From Pseudomonas sp. SST3 (GTDB lineage Bacteria; Pseudomonadota; Gammaproteobacteria; Pseudomonadales; Pseudomonadaceae): a stretch of 64,000 bases of DNA. The DNA lies in assembly GCF_003325755.1 (NCBI RefSeq), contig NZ_QORI02000013.1:1-64000 (forward strand), given 5' to 3'. Position numbers and translations under genes: made by a program. Numbering within the stretch: position 1 is the stretch's first letter; each line of letters begins with the position of its first letter. The notes below the pieces were generated by a model. That model made no database searches, had not been told where the DNA came from, and saw only the letters and a program-made list of their open reading frames with translations. This document shows positions 49,655 through 60,771 of the stretch, in pieces.

Positions 49655-50800
49655 TCATAGCCAATCTGTGTAAAAAAAGACCAGCTTTCCGGCCAGGTCA
49701 CCGTTAGCGACCTGTTTGTGCGTCCAGCGCTCAGCATGGGCGCGCAGTTCGGTCTCGTATTCGAGCATCGCTGACCACGCTATGCCGCTCCCCTGCCCTG
49801 AGTTCCAGGCGTTCCAGAACGCTCGCAGCGCAGCAGTCGGGCCCGGCGCCAGGTCGCGCAAGTAGAGTTCGAGGAAGGCATTGAGCTTGTCCCAGTGCGC
49901 ATCTTCCTCCTGCGGATAAATATGCCAGACCAGCGAGCGGCCCGCCCACTGCGCACGAATGAACGATTCCTCGCCGCGCACCGCATTGAAATCACAGCAC
50001 CACAGGAGCATGTCGTACTGGTTCTGGGTCATGAAAGGCAATACCGTTATCTGTAGCGCCCCCCGGACGTGGCAATCGCCAGTTTGCAGCGACTCCAGTC
50101 CTAGCCAGCGCGCCACATCCCCCAAAACTCGCCCCTCCGGCACCAGCAGATGTGAAGAGCGCGTGTCGGCAGCCAACGCGTCGAGCCATCCGGCAACGGC
50201 CTGGTTTTCATAGGCGAACAGCGAGAGTAGCCGCGTGCCGGGTTGCACGGTCAGATCGAAGCTTTGCAGGAAAGCCTCGCGCAGCGCCGGATCGCTCTGG
50301 AATGCCTCCCGTCGCGCCAGCAGATCACCTTCGCGAATCAGTCCGCCAGTGCCCTGCTCGAATCCCGGAAAGAAAAAGTACTTCTGCAATCCATCGGGCT
50401 GCATCGACGGCAATGCATGGCAGCCCACCACCCAGTCTTCGGCGCTGAGGTATTCCAGATTGAGCCAGAGGATACGGCGTCCGCTGCCGGCCATCGCCTC
50501 GATATACGCTGTGGGCAGTTGGCAGGCGAAGGCTTCGATCACCACATCCGCTGGCTCGGCACCCGGCCAATCCGGCGCCCAATGGCGCACCTCGACGCCT
50601 TCATGCCACTGCTGATCAGCCGTGGCGCTGGCACCCGGGCAAAGCCGGGAGAACGTGTTCAGGTCGTCAACCCACAGCCGCACCCTCTGGCCATGCTCGG
50701 CCACCAGCTGCCGCGCCAGGCGCCAGGTCACGCCGATATCGCCGTAGTTGTCGACAACAACGCAGAAGATGTCCCAGCTCGCTTTGACCGACAAAACCAT
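49655..50800 (-). CDS. earP: EF-P arginine rhamnosyltransferase EarP
   Basis: EarP moves rhamnose from dTDP-rhamnose to Arg32 of EF-P. The 381-residue GT-B protein has the conserved [16 protein letters not shown] start with two key aspartates (17 and 21) and the donor-binding segment [15 protein letters not shown] followed by HIYPQ. It precedes efp in the same direction, so both may be made together. Without it EF-P should work poorly. Confidence 0.96.
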   Translation of the reverse strand: MVLSVKASWDIFCVVVDNYGDIGVTWRLARQLVAEHGQRVRLWVDDLNTFSRLCPGASATADQQWHEGVEVRHWAPDWPGAEPADVVIEAFACQLPTAYIEAMAGSGRRILWLNLEYLSAEDWVVGCHALPSMQPDGLQKYFFFPGFEQGTGGLIREGDLLARREAFQSDPALREAFLQSFDLTVQPGTRLLSLFAYENQAVAGWLDALAADTRSSHLLVPEGRVLGDVARWLGLESLQTGDCHVRGALQITVLPFMTQNQYDMLLWCCDFNAVRGEESFIRAQWAGRSLVWHIYPQEEDAHWDKLNAFLELYLRDLAPGPTAALRAFWNAWNSGQGSGIAWSAMLEYETELRAHAERWTHKQVANGDLAGKLVFFYTDWL

Positions 50801-50967
50801 GCCCCTTCACTCAGTGCCAGACCGCTCTCGCCGAACAGTCTTGAGGAGCCAAGGATACAGCCTGGCAGCACGCGCAATCATTACGGCTGCAAACGGCAGG
50901 AACAGGAAAACGCCGGAGCCAATGGCACCAGGGCGAAGGGAAAAGAGGGGGAAATAAATGTTATGGA

Positions 50968-51079
50968 GGTGAACCCTACCAGCCACACCCCGGCACACAA
51001 TGTCACCGCTGCGGCTGCTCCCTTCCGGGCCTGACCGGGTTCACGGCTGATCGTTGCGAGGGGACCGGCAGGGCCCACC
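50968..51079 (-). ncRNA. ffs: 4.5S RNA (signal recognition particle RNA)
   Basis: The minus strand carries the conserved Ffh-binding hairpin CAGGCCCGGAAGGGAGCAGC with the GGAA tetraloop, the flanking CCGGTCAGG and a GGCAGGGCCC-type closing stem: GGTGGGCCCTGCC at the 5' end pairs with GGTAGGGTTCACC at the 3' end. The mature ends are approximate. With Ffh it targets inner-membrane proteins. It lies upstream of earP in the same direction. Confidence 0.94.
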
Positions 51080-51111
51080 ATAACAAAACCCGCCTGGCGG
51101 CGAGCGGCGCC

Positions 51112-51139
51112 ATTGTACCGGCTTATTCCCAACTTACAA
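51112..51139 (-). promoter_or_regulatory. Promoter of the 4.5S RNA gene
   Basis: On the minus strand TTGTAA (51134-51139) and TACAAT (51112-51117) are 16 bases apart. Transcription would begin about 25 bases before the stem of the RNA. Confidence 0.6.
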
Positions 51140-52591
<1,452 letters not shown>

Positions 52592-52607
52592 CAAGGCAAC
52601 TCGATCC

Positions 52608-52634
52608 AGGCCGCCGAGCGAAGAGCGGCGGCCT
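52608..52634. terminator. Hairpin between convergent genes
   Basis: AGGCCGCC (52608-52615) pairs with GGCGGCCT (52627-52634). It lies between the two convergent stops and may serve both. Confidence 0.55.
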
Positions 52635-52649
52635 CCCCCTCAGCCCGAC

Positions 52650-53579
52650 CTAGCCCAGCGCAGTGTCGAGGAACATCATCACCGCGAAACCGCCCATCAG
52701 ACCGACCGTTGCCGGGGTTTGATGGCCGTTGCGATGGGTTTCGGGAATGACTTCATGCGAGACCACGAAGATCATTGCACCCGCGGCCAGCCCGAGGCTG
52801 ACCGGGTAAGCGACAGCCAAACCACTGGATATGCCCAAACCCACCAATGCGCCAAGCGGCTCCATCAGGCCCGATGCAGCAGCAACCATTATTGACCGCC
52901 ACGCCGAAAGACCAGTGGTTCGCAACGCTAATGCAACGGCCAGCCCTTCGGGGATGTCCTGTATGGCGATGGCCATGGTGAGCGGCAGACCAACATTCAT
53001 GTCGCCATCGGCGAAGCTCACGCCGATCGCCATACCTTCCGGAATGTTGTGCAGAATGATGGCGAAGACAAACAGCCACACCCGGCTCATACGCTGGTGA
53101 TCGGGGCCAAAGGCCCCTGCACTTTCATGCTCGTGCGGCGTGAAATAATCCAACCCGAGCATTAACAACACACCAAAGCCGAGCCCTACCACCACGGTAA
53201 AGGCGGCCGCAGGCCCACTGCCAAACAGGTCGCGGGCCGCAGCGAGACCTGGAAGAATCAACGAGAACGAGCTGGCCGCGAGCATCATGCCGGCAGCGAA
53301 GCCGAGCATACTGTCCTGGGTGCGCGTGGAGATATTGCCGAGAGCGATCGCCATCAATGCACCGAGCGCCGTGGCCGCGAAGCCGGCCGTACCGCCTAGC
53401 AGCGCGTAGCGGATATGACTCTCGTCACCGTTGCGGAACGCGCTGTAGCCACTGGCACCTAACAACAGCATTACGACCAGAACCGCGCCGAACAACCCCA
53501 ACGCGATGGCCGGTTTTGCCTGCGCATGAGCTATCCATGCCGAGCGAAGCGTCGCTGCGGCGCTTTGAGTGCTTGCCAT
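52650..53579 (-). CDS. ZIP family divalent metal transporter
   Basis: This 309-residue inner-membrane protein has eight predicted helices and the ZIP metal-site motifs ILHNIPEGMAIG and AIQDIPEGLAVALAL, plus a His/Glu-rich loop (TPHEHESAGAFGPDHQRM). It probably imports zinc or a similar ion (GufA subgroup). I used MASTQSAAATLR as the start, because the earlier in-frame start has no support. It is an isolated gene. Confidence 0.9.
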   Translation of the reverse strand: MASTQSAAATLRSAWIAHAQAKPAIALGLFGAVLVVMLLLGASGYSAFRNGDESHIRYALLGGTAGFAATALGALMAIALGNISTRTQDSMLGFAAGMMLAASSFSLILPGLAAARDLFGSGPAAAFTVVVGLGFGVLLMLGLDYFTPHEHESAGAFGPDHQRMSRVWLFVFAIILHNIPEGMAIGVSFADGDMNVGLPLTMAIAIQDIPEGLAVALALRTTGLSAWRSIMVAAASGLMEPLGALVGLGISSGLAVAYPVSLGLAAGAMIFVVSHEVIPETHRNGHQTPATVGLMGGFAVMMFLDTALG

Positions 53580-53823
53580 GATGAAGGCCCCGAATGAAAG
53601 TCCTGTCGTTCGCCCTGACTGACGAAGGGGCGCCGGGCGGTCAGCCAGAGAACTGCCTTGGGGCACCACTACGCGCAAGGCGCGACGAGCGTCTAACAAT
53701 CAGACAGTGATGAGCTCGCTGAGTTTTTGATGCGGGTATTCAGAGACGTGCCCGACGGGCTGGTAGAGGGAACCCGGCGCAAGCCAGATGCAATGAGCGC
53801 AGGGCGAAACATAAATTTCAGGC

Positions 53824-53850
53824 ACAAAAAAAGCGACTCAAGGTCGCTTT
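53824..53850 (-). terminator. Terminator of the tRNA-Glu/tRNA-Gly operon
   Basis: On the minus strand AAAGCGAC pairs with GTCGCTTT and is followed by TTTTTTTG, about 40 bases after the tRNA-Gly. Confidence 0.9.
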
Positions 53851-53892
53851 CTTTGAGCTGATGATTCGGCCTAGGCCTCACATCAGCGAATT

Positions 53893-53968
<76 letters not shown>

Positions 53969-53985
53969 GCTATCTACAACAAAAA

Positions 53986-54061
53986 TGGCGTCCCCTAGGG
54001 GACTCGAACCCCTGTTACCGCCGTGAAAGGGCGGTGTCCTAGGCCACTAGACGAAGGGGAC
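53986..54061 (-). tRNA. tRNA-Glu (TTC)
   Basis: The minus strand begins GTCCCCTTCGTCTAGTGGCC and ends AGGGGACGCCA with encoded CCA. The anticodon is TTC in CCTTTCACG. It is the first gene of a two-tRNA transcript with tRNA-Gly. Confidence 0.97.
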
Positions 54062-54133
54062 GCAGCCCGGAAACTACAGCTTTCATTCCGGCTTCCAGCG
54101 TTTGCGATGTGCTTCACGCTGCAAGTGGCGCGC

Positions 54134-54162
54134 ATTCTATGGAGCCCGTGGAGAGCCGTCAA
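54134..54162 (-). promoter_or_regulatory. Strong sigma-70 promoter of the tRNA-Glu/Gly operon
   Basis: On the minus strand TTGACG (54157-54162) and TAGAAT (54134-54139) lie 17 bases apart, near consensus, about 70 bases before tRNA-Glu. Confidence 0.8.
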
Positions 54163-54274
54163 GCATGGCGTGAAAAAAAATTCATGACTGCTTTCCGAAG
54201 CGGAGTTGAGCTATCAGCTTGCCATACAACGCTCTACACTCGGCAAAAACCGCCCGGTTAGAGAGGTGCGTCTC

Positions 54275-55042
54275 GTGTCCCCCGTTCTGATTGCAGGATT
54301 GGTCGTTGGTGGCCTGTTGGTGTTGATAGCGATTGGTGTGATCAACCAGATCGTTGAAAAGAACAATCTGGAAAAGGCTCGCGTGCGCGCCGAACTCAGC
54401 GATCGAATGCGCCGCTGCGCCAATCTCTCCGAAAGCTTTCCAGGACAGATGATGACGCCCTCGCTCAAATTGTTGCTGGCGCGCCTGGAACTGCACCTGG
54501 GCGAGCGACTACTTCCGCTGGATAAGAAGAGCACTGCTTTAAGGGCACGTGTCGATGCCCTGCGCAGCAACGTCGCCAAGGGCGACGATATTCCGGTGCA
54601 AAACCCGCCACTGAAAGTGACCACCGAGGCCCAGGCCAAGGAGATCCGCTTGTTGCTCGAAGATCTGCACGCCCAGATTATCTGGGCCAACAAGCAGAAC
54701 CAACTGGATACGACGGCTGCCAAACGCTGGATTCAACAGATCCAACGGATGATGGTGATGCTGCATGTCGAGTACTTCACCAATGCCGGCCAGCACGCTC
54801 TACAACAAGGCAACGCGCACAAGGCTCGTCTCGCCTTTGAACGTGGCATTCAGCACATCCGCAAGCAAGCCAATCTGGCCGACTATCAGTCCGATCTGGA
54901 ACAACTCGAAGCCAGCTACGCACATGCCAACAAACTCGAGCAGACCCAACAGCGGCCGAAGCTTGACGAACCCAGCGCCCTGACCGAAGGTTTGAAGCAT
55001 CTCGAAAACGAAGAAGACTGGAAAAAGAACAATATTTACTAG
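54275..55042 (+). CDS. Membrane-anchored protein of unknown function
   Basis: This 255-residue protein has one N-terminal membrane segment (VLIAGLVVGGLLVLIAIGVI) and a long helical, charged cytoplasmic or periplasmic part with FTNAGQHALQQGNAHKARLAFERGI, which resembles a TPR-like helix pair. I place the start at the GTG at 54275 because GAGAGG lies 8-10 bases upstream; the ATG at 54206 has no such site. Similar proteins occur across Pseudomonas. I do not recognise a function. Confidence 0.75.
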   Translation: MSPVLIAGLVVGGLLVLIAIGVINQIVEKNNLEKARVRAELSDRMRRCANLSESFPGQMMTPSLKLLLARLELHLGERLLPLDKKSTALRARVDALRSNVAKGDDIPVQNPPLKVTTEAQAKEIRLLLEDLHAQIIWANKQNQLDTTAAKRWIQQIQRMMVMLHVEYFTNAGQHALQQGNAHKARLAFERGIQHIRKQANLADYQSDLEQLEASYAHANKLEQTQQRPKLDEPSALTEGLKHLENEEDWKKNNIY

Positions 55043-55174
55043 GCGTAGACCGCTACGAGTGAAGACAGAGGCCTAAGCGGCAAGACGCACCTGCGGCCTC
55101 GGTGCGTAACATACTCAGTATCGACTCGCTCGGCCCCGGCTGCGCCCCTATCTGTACTGCTGTGGAGAATCTCG

Positions 55175-55858
55175 ATGTCCCTGACCGTGTTCGGTGCCCC
55201 GCTGTCGCCATTCGTTCGCAAAGTACGCCTTTGCTTGCTGGAAAAAGGCTTGGACTACCAGCTCGAAGTCGTCATGCCTTTCACCCCACCCGAGTGGTAC
55301 CTGCAACTCAATCCGCTTGGTCGTATCCCAGCTATGAAGGACGGCGAGCTTTGTCTCGCCGACTCTAGCGTCATCTGTCAGTACCTCGAAGAAGCGTATG
55401 AACAGACCGTACCACTTTATGGAAACAGCCCGGCAGAACGCGCAGAGATACGCTGGCTCGAGAAATACGCCGACTATGAGCTTGCCCCTTTGACCACCTT
55501 CGGGGTTTTCCGCAATCGCATCCTGAAGCCTAGCGCGGGTCATTCATGCAACGAAGACAGTGTGCAGACGGCACTGAACGAAAAGTTGCCGCCGCACTTT
55601 GACTACCTGGAGCGTCAGCTGGGCCAAAAGCCCTATTTTGTTGGCGATCAGCTCTCGATGGCCGACCTCGCCCTCACCTGTCAGCTGATCAACATGGAGC
55701 ATGGCGGCGAACTGATCGACGCCAATCGATGGCCAGCGCTGGCGGCGCATTTCGAGCGGGTGAAGGCGCTTGCCTCCGTGCAAGGCGTGCTACCCGGCGA
55801 ACAGCGGATGACCGCAAAGCTTGTCGAAATGAGCAAGAGGGCGGCCCAGCCCAGCTGA
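55175..55858 (+). CDS. Glutathione S-transferase family protein
   Basis: The 227-residue protein has an N-terminal thioredoxin-like domain (SLTVFGAPLSPFVRKVRLCL, with the Ser/Pro region that contacts glutathione, and LNPLGRIPAMKDGELCLADSS in blocks, the Ser binding the gamma-glutamyl group) and a C-terminal helical domain with FVGDQLSMADLAL. It most resembles bacterial GSTs of detoxifying or thiol-disulfide type. It has its own gap on both sides, so probably its own promoter. Substrate unknown. Confidence 0.88.
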   Translation: MSLTVFGAPLSPFVRKVRLCLLEKGLDYQLEVVMPFTPPEWYLQLNPLGRIPAMKDGELCLADSSVICQYLEEAYEQTVPLYGNSPAERAEIRWLEKYADYELAPLTTFGVFRNRILKPSAGHSCNEDSVQTALNEKLPPHFDYLERQLGQKPYFVGDQLSMADLALTCQLINMEHGGELIDANRWPALAAHFERVKALASVQGVLPGEQRMTAKLVEMSKRAAQPS

Positions 55859-55970
55859 CGCCGATGCGGTCTGCCCTACCGAAAAAGCAAAAGCTTCGCC
55901 GCGCCGCCCCCACACCGACCAAACACACACCGGCCGCTGCATGCCAGAGTCAGCGAGTCCTACCACCGGC

Positions 55971-56849
55971 TCAAAGCAGGCGAATCCCCACCCACTGCCG
56001 GGCAAACTGGTAGGCGCAGCGGCCGTTGCGGTTACCCCTGGCCGTGGCCCAGCGAATCGCATCCTTTTCCAGTGCTTCATCCCAGCTCCAGCTGAGTCCG
56101 GCCTGCTCAGCCAGCGAGCCGATCCAGTGCTGCACCACACTCAAGTAGTGCTCCTGGCTAAAGGGGTAGAACGACAACCAAAGACCGAAGCGATCGGAGA
56201 GCGCAATCTTGTCCTCAACCGCCTCGTTGGGATGCAGCTCGCCATCAATCATCTGCCAGTGCTCGTTGTCACTCTGACGCTCAGGGACCAGATGGCGGCG
56301 ATTCGAGGTTGCATACAACAGAACGTTTTCCGGTGCGCGCTCCAGCGAGCCATCCAGCACGCTTTTGAGCACCCGGTAGTCGCCCTCGCCCGCCTCGAAC
56401 GAAAGGTCATCGCAGAACACCACGAAATGCTGTGGCAAAGCAGCAAGCTGATCGACGACCTTCGGTAGATCGGCGAGATGGTCGCGCTCGATCTCGATCA
56501 GGCGCAGGCCTGCAGACGCATGATCGGCCAGCAGCGCGCGGATCAGCGAGGACTTGCCTGTGCCGCGCGCGCCCCAGAGCAGGACATGGTTCGCTGGCAG
56601 GCCCGAAACGAATTGCCGGGTATTGTTCGACAGCAACTCCCGCTGGCGATCGATACCGATCAGATCAGCCAGACGCACGTCGAGCGACACATTTAACGAC
56701 TGCAGGTAGCCCCCCTGCCCCTCGCGATGCCAACGCGCGGCCAGCGAGCTGCTCCAGTCAATCGAAGCGCGGGGGGCCGGCAGAAGCGGTTCCAGGCGCG
56801 TCATCAACGCATCGACGCGCTGCAGAAAAGTTTTGAGCTCGGCATCCAT
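55971..56849 (-). CDS. DUF815-family P-loop ATPase
   Basis: The 292-residue protein is an AAA-like ATPase with Walker A GARGTGKSSLIRALL and Walker B FVVFCDDLSFE, and the segments LYATSNRRHLVPE and DRFGLWLSFYPF typical of DUF815. The true start is MDAELKTFLQRVD, since earlier in-frame starts overlap glutathione peroxidase. No function is established for the family. It follows gpx on the same strand after 53 bases and may be in the msrB-gpx transcript. Confidence 0.85.
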   Translation of the reverse strand: MDAELKTFLQRVDALMTRLEPLLPAPRASIDWSSSLAARWHREGQGGYLQSLNVSLDVRLADLIGIDRQRELLSNNTRQFVSGLPANHVLLWGARGTGKSSLIRALLADHASAGLRLIEIERDHLADLPKVVDQLAALPQHFVVFCDDLSFEAGEGDYRVLKSVLDGSLERAPENVLLYATSNRRHLVPERQSDNEHWQMIDGELHPNEAVEDKIALSDRFGLWLSFYPFSQEHYLSVVQHWIGSLAEQAGLSWSWDEALEKDAIRWATARGNRNGRCAYQFARQWVGIRLL

Positions 56850-56902
56850 TTCAACGACTCCAGAACACAGGCTACCCATGGCCAAGCATGGGTAGCGGAG
56901 GC

Positions 56903-57388
56903 TCACTTAAGGTGGGTTTCGATGTGCGCTGCCAGCGCCTCCGGAGCTGTTCGCGACGAGAAGCGCTCGATCGATCGCCCTTCATCAGCGATCAGAAACT
57001 TGGTGAAGTTCCACTTGATAGCCCGACTGCCAAGCAGGCCCGGCGCACGTTTCTTCAACTGCACGAACAGCGGGTGGGCCTCGCCGCCATTGACCTGAAC
57101 TTTAGCGAACAGCGGAAAGCTGACACCGAAGTTGCGCTCGCAGAAAGTCGCGATCTGCGTTTCGTTGCCTGGCTCCTGATGGCCGAACTGGTCGCAGGGG
57201 AATCCGAGCACCACCAAACCCCGCTCGCGATAGCGCTTCCACAGCGCCTCCAGCCCCTTGTATTGGGGCGTGAAGCCACACTCACTGGCCGTGTTCACCA
57301 CCAGCAGCACTTTGGCATCGAAATCAGCCAGCGTCTTCTGCTGCCCATCAATGGTAATGCAGGGGAGATCGAATAGCGGATCGCGCAT
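56903..57388 (-). CDS. Glutathione peroxidase (cysteine type)
   Basis: This 161-residue thioredoxin-fold peroxidase reduces hydroperoxides with glutathione or thioredoxin. The active site NTASECGFTPQY has Cys in place of selenocysteine; GFPCDQFGHQEPG and KWNFTKFLI supply the Gln, Trp and Asn of the catalytic group. It lies 33 bases after msrB on the same strand. In P. aeruginosa the regulator gene ospR accompanies this gene, and it is not present here. Confidence 0.93.
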   Translation of the reverse strand: MRDPLFDLPCITIDGQQKTLADFDAKVLLVVNTASECGFTPQYKGLEALWKRYRERGLVVLGFPCDQFGHQEPGNETQIATFCERNFGVSFPLFAKVQVNGGEAHPLFVQLKKRAPGLLGSRAIKWNFTKFLIADEGRSIERFSSRTAPEALAAHIETHLK

Positions 57389-57421
57389 GGCGGTATTCCG
57401 TTGATGCGTTACGAAGCGCCT

Positions 57422-57820
57422 TCACGCGTCGCGCGGCTTGTGGTTGAGAGACGCGGAGTTGATGCAATAGCGCAGACCGGTCGGCGCTGGGCCATCGGGG
57501 AACACATGGCCGAGGTGCGCATCGCAGCGCGCGCACTTGACCTCGATTCGATGCATGCCGTGACTGAAGTCATCAACGTTGGCAATGGCTGTATCGCTGA
57601 CGGGTTGGAAGTAGCTCGGCCAGCCACAGCCGGAATCGAACTTGGCATCCGAGTCGAATAACGGTGCGTCGCAACAGGCGCAGTGATAGACGCCAGGTGT
57701 CTTGGTTTCGTTGTACTTGCCCGTAAATGGGCGCTCGGTCGCGCCCAGCCGGCACACCTGAAACTGCTCGTCGGAGAGTTCTTCGCGCCAGGTTTCGAGC
57801 GGTTTTTCAAGCTTGTCCAT
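57422..57820 (-). CDS. msrB: Methionine-R-sulfoxide reductase MsrB
   Basis: MsrB repairs oxidised methionine (R form). The 132-residue protein has two zinc-binding CXXC pairs (CACC and CARC), the GCGWPSY substrate loop and the catalytic Cys in RYCINSASL. The start [11 protein letters not shown] is the conserved one. It is followed by gpx, so two oxidative-damage enzymes are made together. It is divergent from alaA. Confidence 0.95.
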   Translation of the reverse strand: MDKLEKPLETWREELSDEQFQVCRLGATERPFTGKYNETKTPGVYHCACCDAPLFDSDAKFDSGCGWPSYFQPVSDTAIANVDDFSHGMHRIEVKCARCDAHLGHVFPDGPAPTGLRYCINSASLNHKPRDA

Positions 57821-58010
57821 CGGTACACCTCGTGAACTTAAAAAAGGCGGATCTGTACCTTTTCCGGTGATCGGGCCGCACGTATGATGCGTTGCTCTTA
57901 GACGCCTAGTCTGGCAGCGGGGTTTCCGGCTGCCAAGGCGCCCGGGTTCATGCCAAACGACGCCAGCCATCAAGAGTCGGGCGCGTCTTCACTTCGGGAC
58001 ACTCAGGATC

Positions 58011-59222
58011 ATGCAGGTCAGCAAATCGAACAAGCTCGCCAATGTCTGCTACGACATCCGCGGGCCAGTGCTCAAGCACGCCAAACGCCTGGAAGAGGAA
58101 GGCCATCGCATCCTCAAGCTGAACATCGGCAATCCGGCGCCGTTCGGTTTCGAGGCTCCCGAGGAAATCCTTCAGGACGTGATCCGCAACTTGCCCACCG
58201 CGCAAGGCTACAGCGATTCCAAGGGCCTGTTCAGTGCACGCAAGGCCATCATGCAGTACTACCAGCAGAAGCAGGTAGAAGGCGTGACGATCGAAGACAT
58301 CTACCTTGGCAACGGCGTGTCCGAGCTGATCGTGATGTCCATGCAAGCGCTACTGAACAATGGCGACGAAGTGCTGATTCCAGCACCGGATTACCCGCTG
58401 TGGACCGCTGCCGTGAGCCTGGCCGGCGGCAAGCCGGTTCATTACCTCTGCGACGAACAAGCCAACTGGTGGCCGGATCTGGCCGATATCAAGGCCAAGA
58501 TCACGCCGAACACCAAGGCATTGGTCCTGATCAACCCGAACAATCCGACCGGTGCGGTCTACCCGCGCGAGGTCCTGAAAGGCATGGTCGAGCTGGCTCG
58601 CCAGCATAATCTGGTGCTGTTCTCAGACGAAATCTACGACAAGATTCTCTATGACGATGCGGTGCACGTCTGTACCGCATCGCTGGCGCCGGATGTGCTC
58701 TGCCTGACGTTCAATGGCCTGTCCAAGTCCTACCGGGTGGCCGGCTTCCGCTCCGGGTGGGTCGTGATCACCGGACCCAAGCACAAGGCGCAGAGCTACA
58801 TCGAAGGAATCGACATACTGGCCAACATGCGCCTGTGTGCCAATGTGCCGTCCCAGCACGCGATCCAGACCGCCCTGGGCGGCTATCAGAGCATCAATGA
58901 TCTGGTGCTGCCGCCTGGACGGCTGCTTGAGCAACGCAACCGCACCTGGGAGCTGCTCAACGACATCCCGGGCGTCAGCTGTGTCAAGCCGATGGGGGCG
59001 CTCTACGCCTTTCCTCGAATCGATCCAAAGATCTGCCCGATCCACAACGATGAAAAGTTCGTACTGGACCTGTTGCTGTCCGAAAGGCTACTGATCGTTC
59101 AGGGCACCGCATTCAACTGGCCGTGGCCGGATCACTTCCGCGTAGTCACCCTGCCACGGGTGGACGACCTGGAACAAGCGATCGGCCGCATCGGCAATTT
59201 TCTGAAGACGTACAGCCAGTAG
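58011..59222 (+). CDS. alaA: Alanine-synthesising aminotransferase AlaA
   Basis: This class I PLP aminotransferase makes alanine from pyruvate and glutamate. The 403-residue protein shows NPNNPTGAVYP, FSDEIYDKILYD and the Schiff-base Lys in GLSKSYRVAGFRSGW. The N-terminus (QVSKSNKLANVCYDIRGPV) is that of AlaA. AGGATC precedes the ATG. Four bases after its TAG (59220-59222), with 6 bases between stop and start, comes a small conserved gene, and the htpX gene follows. Confidence 0.93.
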   Translation: MQVSKSNKLANVCYDIRGPVLKHAKRLEEEGHRILKLNIGNPAPFGFEAPEEILQDVIRNLPTAQGYSDSKGLFSARKAIMQYYQQKQVEGVTIEDIYLGNGVSELIVMSMQALLNNGDEVLIPAPDYPLWTAAVSLAGGKPVHYLCDEQANWWPDLADIKAKITPNTKALVLINPNNPTGAVYPREVLKGMVELARQHNLVLFSDEIYDKILYDDAVHVCTASLAPDVLCLTFNGLSKSYRVAGFRSGWVVITGPKHKAQSYIEGIDILANMRLCANVPSQHAIQTALGGYQSINDLVLPPGRLLEQRNRTWELLNDIPGVSCVKPMGALYAFPRIDPKICPIHNDEKFVLDLLLSERLLIVQGTAFNWPWPDHFRVVTLPRVDDLEQAIGRIGNFLKTYSQ

Positions 59223-59228
59223 CATTCG

Positions 59229-59672
59229 ATGGACCTGCAGATTAACGACTTTTACCGGGACGCCACGGCTGGCCTGTTGATGCTCTATCAGGCCTTCCCA
59301 CGGAAGATAACGCTGTATGTCGAAGACCTGATCGGCCATGAAGAGCTCGACGAGTTCGGCCTGCCCAGCAAGCGTCACCAAAGCTGCCTGGGCGCGCTGC
59401 TGTGGCTGGCGGAAGAAGGATATTTGCGCTTCAAAACCACCATTCAGTTTCTCGCCATCGACCAGGCCGTGCTGACCGAAAAGGCCCTTCTGCGCTTGAC
59501 CAGCGCGGTACCCGAAGCCGCGAACGACAGCGAAACATTACCTCCCAGCGTACGTCGGGTGCACTCGAGCCTGGCTCACCAACTCCGCCAGGCACAACGC
59601 GACGGCCACGGCGAGCGACTGGCACAACTGACCCGCCAACTGTTCACTTGCTCGTTGGCCAGCCACCCCTGA
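59229..59672 (+). CDS. Conserved protein of unknown function next to alaA
   Basis: The 147-residue soluble protein starts MDLQINDFYRDATAGLLMLYQAFPR. It has the look of a winged-helix-like fold in RHQSCLGALLWLAEEGYLRF, but no DNA-binding family can be assigned. The tail is rich in Arg/Gln. It starts 6 bases after alaA and is kept next to it in other Pseudomonas (PA2829 position), suggesting co-expression. Function unknown. Confidence 0.8.
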   Translation: MDLQINDFYRDATAGLLMLYQAFPRKITLYVEDLIGHEELDEFGLPSKRHQSCLGALLWLAEEGYLRFKTTIQFLAIDQAVLTEKALLRLTSAVPEAANDSETLPPSVRRVHSSLAHQLRQAQRDGHGERLAQLTRQLFTCSLASHP

Positions 59673-59785
59673 GCGCGCCTGCAAGACAGGCGACATAGCT
59701 TGAAATAGTCGCCAGGTTGAATAGCGCCGACCAGCACCTTATATAGCCTATCGTTCTTATTGTTCTCCCTGGAGTCTGCCGCAAC

Positions 59786-60658
59786 ATGATGCGCATTTTC
59801 TTGTTCCTGGCCACCAACCTAGCTGTATTGGTAGTCGCCAGCATCACCCTGAAGCTACTCGGAGTGGATCGCTACACGGGTCAGAACTACGGCAGCCTGC
59901 TGGCTTTCTGCGCCGTCTTTGGCTTCGCCGGCGCATTGATTTCGCTGTTCATCTCCAAGTGGATGGCGAAGATGAGCACCCGTACCGAGATCATCGGCCA
60001 ACCTCGCACACGCCATGAGCAGTGGCTGCTGCAGACCGTCGAACAGCTTTCCCGCGACGCCGGCATCAAAATGCCCGAAGTCGGGATTTTTCCAGCCTAT
60101 GAGGCCAACGCCTTCGCGACCGGCTGGAACAAGAACGACGCGCTGGTCGCGGTCAGCCAAGGTCTGCTCGAGCGTTTTTCGCCGGATGAGGTCAAGGCGG
60201 TACTGGCGCACGAGATCGGCCACGTATCCAACGGCGATATGGTGACCCTTGCGCTGATTCAAGGTGTGGTGAACACCTTCGTGATGTTCTTCGCGCGAAT
60301 CTTCGGCAGCTTCGTCGATCGCGCGATCCTGAAGAACGAAGACGGCCATGGCATCGGTTATTTCGTCGCGACCATCTTCGCCGAGCTGGTACTGGGTATC
60401 CTCGCCAGCATCGTCGTCATGTGGTTCTCGCGCAAACGTGAGTTCCGCGCCGACGAAGCAGGCGCACAGCTGGCGGGTACCAGCGCCATGATCGGCGCTC
60501 TCCAGCGGCTGCGTGCGGAACAGGGCGTGCCGGTAGACATGCCGGACAGCCTCAAGGCTTTCAGCATCAACGGCGCCCTGCGTAACGGCCTGGCCGGACT
60601 GCTGATGACACACCCTTCGCTGGAAGACCGTATCGAAGCCCTGCGTCAGCGCGGCTGA
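59786..60658 (+). CDS. htpX: Membrane protease HtpX
   Basis: HtpX is a zinc metalloprotease that degrades damaged inner-membrane proteins alongside FtsH. The 290-residue protein has two N-terminal membrane helices, the active site [12 protein letters not shown], two later helices and the third zinc ligand in [12 protein letters not shown]. Length and motifs are normal. A terminator follows. It is usually induced by membrane stress, though no regulator site is evident here. Confidence 0.96.
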   Translation: MMRIFLFLATNLAVLVVASITLKLLGVDRYTGQNYGSLLAFCAVFGFAGALISLFISKWMAKMSTRTEIIGQPRTRHEQWLLQTVEQLSRDAGIKMPEVGIFPAYEANAFATGWNKNDALVAVSQGLLERFSPDEVKAVLAHEIGHVSNGDMVTLALIQGVVNTFVMFFARIFGSFVDRAILKNEDGHGIGYFVATIFAELVLGILASIVVMWFSRKREFRADEAGAQLAGTSAMIGALQRLRAEQGVPVDMPDSLKAFSINGALRNGLAGLLMTHPSLEDRIEALRQRG

Positions 60659-60674
60659 ACGAGCGGATCGGGAC

Positions 60675-60701
60675 AAGGGCGGCAATGACCGCCCTTTTTT
60701 T
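60675..60701 (+). terminator. Rho-independent terminator of htpX
   Basis: AAGGGCGG pairs with CCGCCCTT around CAATGA and is followed by a run of T. Confidence 0.9.
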
Positions 60702-60771
60702 CGCCCATGCTTTGCACGTAGTGGCTGTATGCCTGTCGAAGCAAGCGCACCCACCGAACAAGGAACTCACC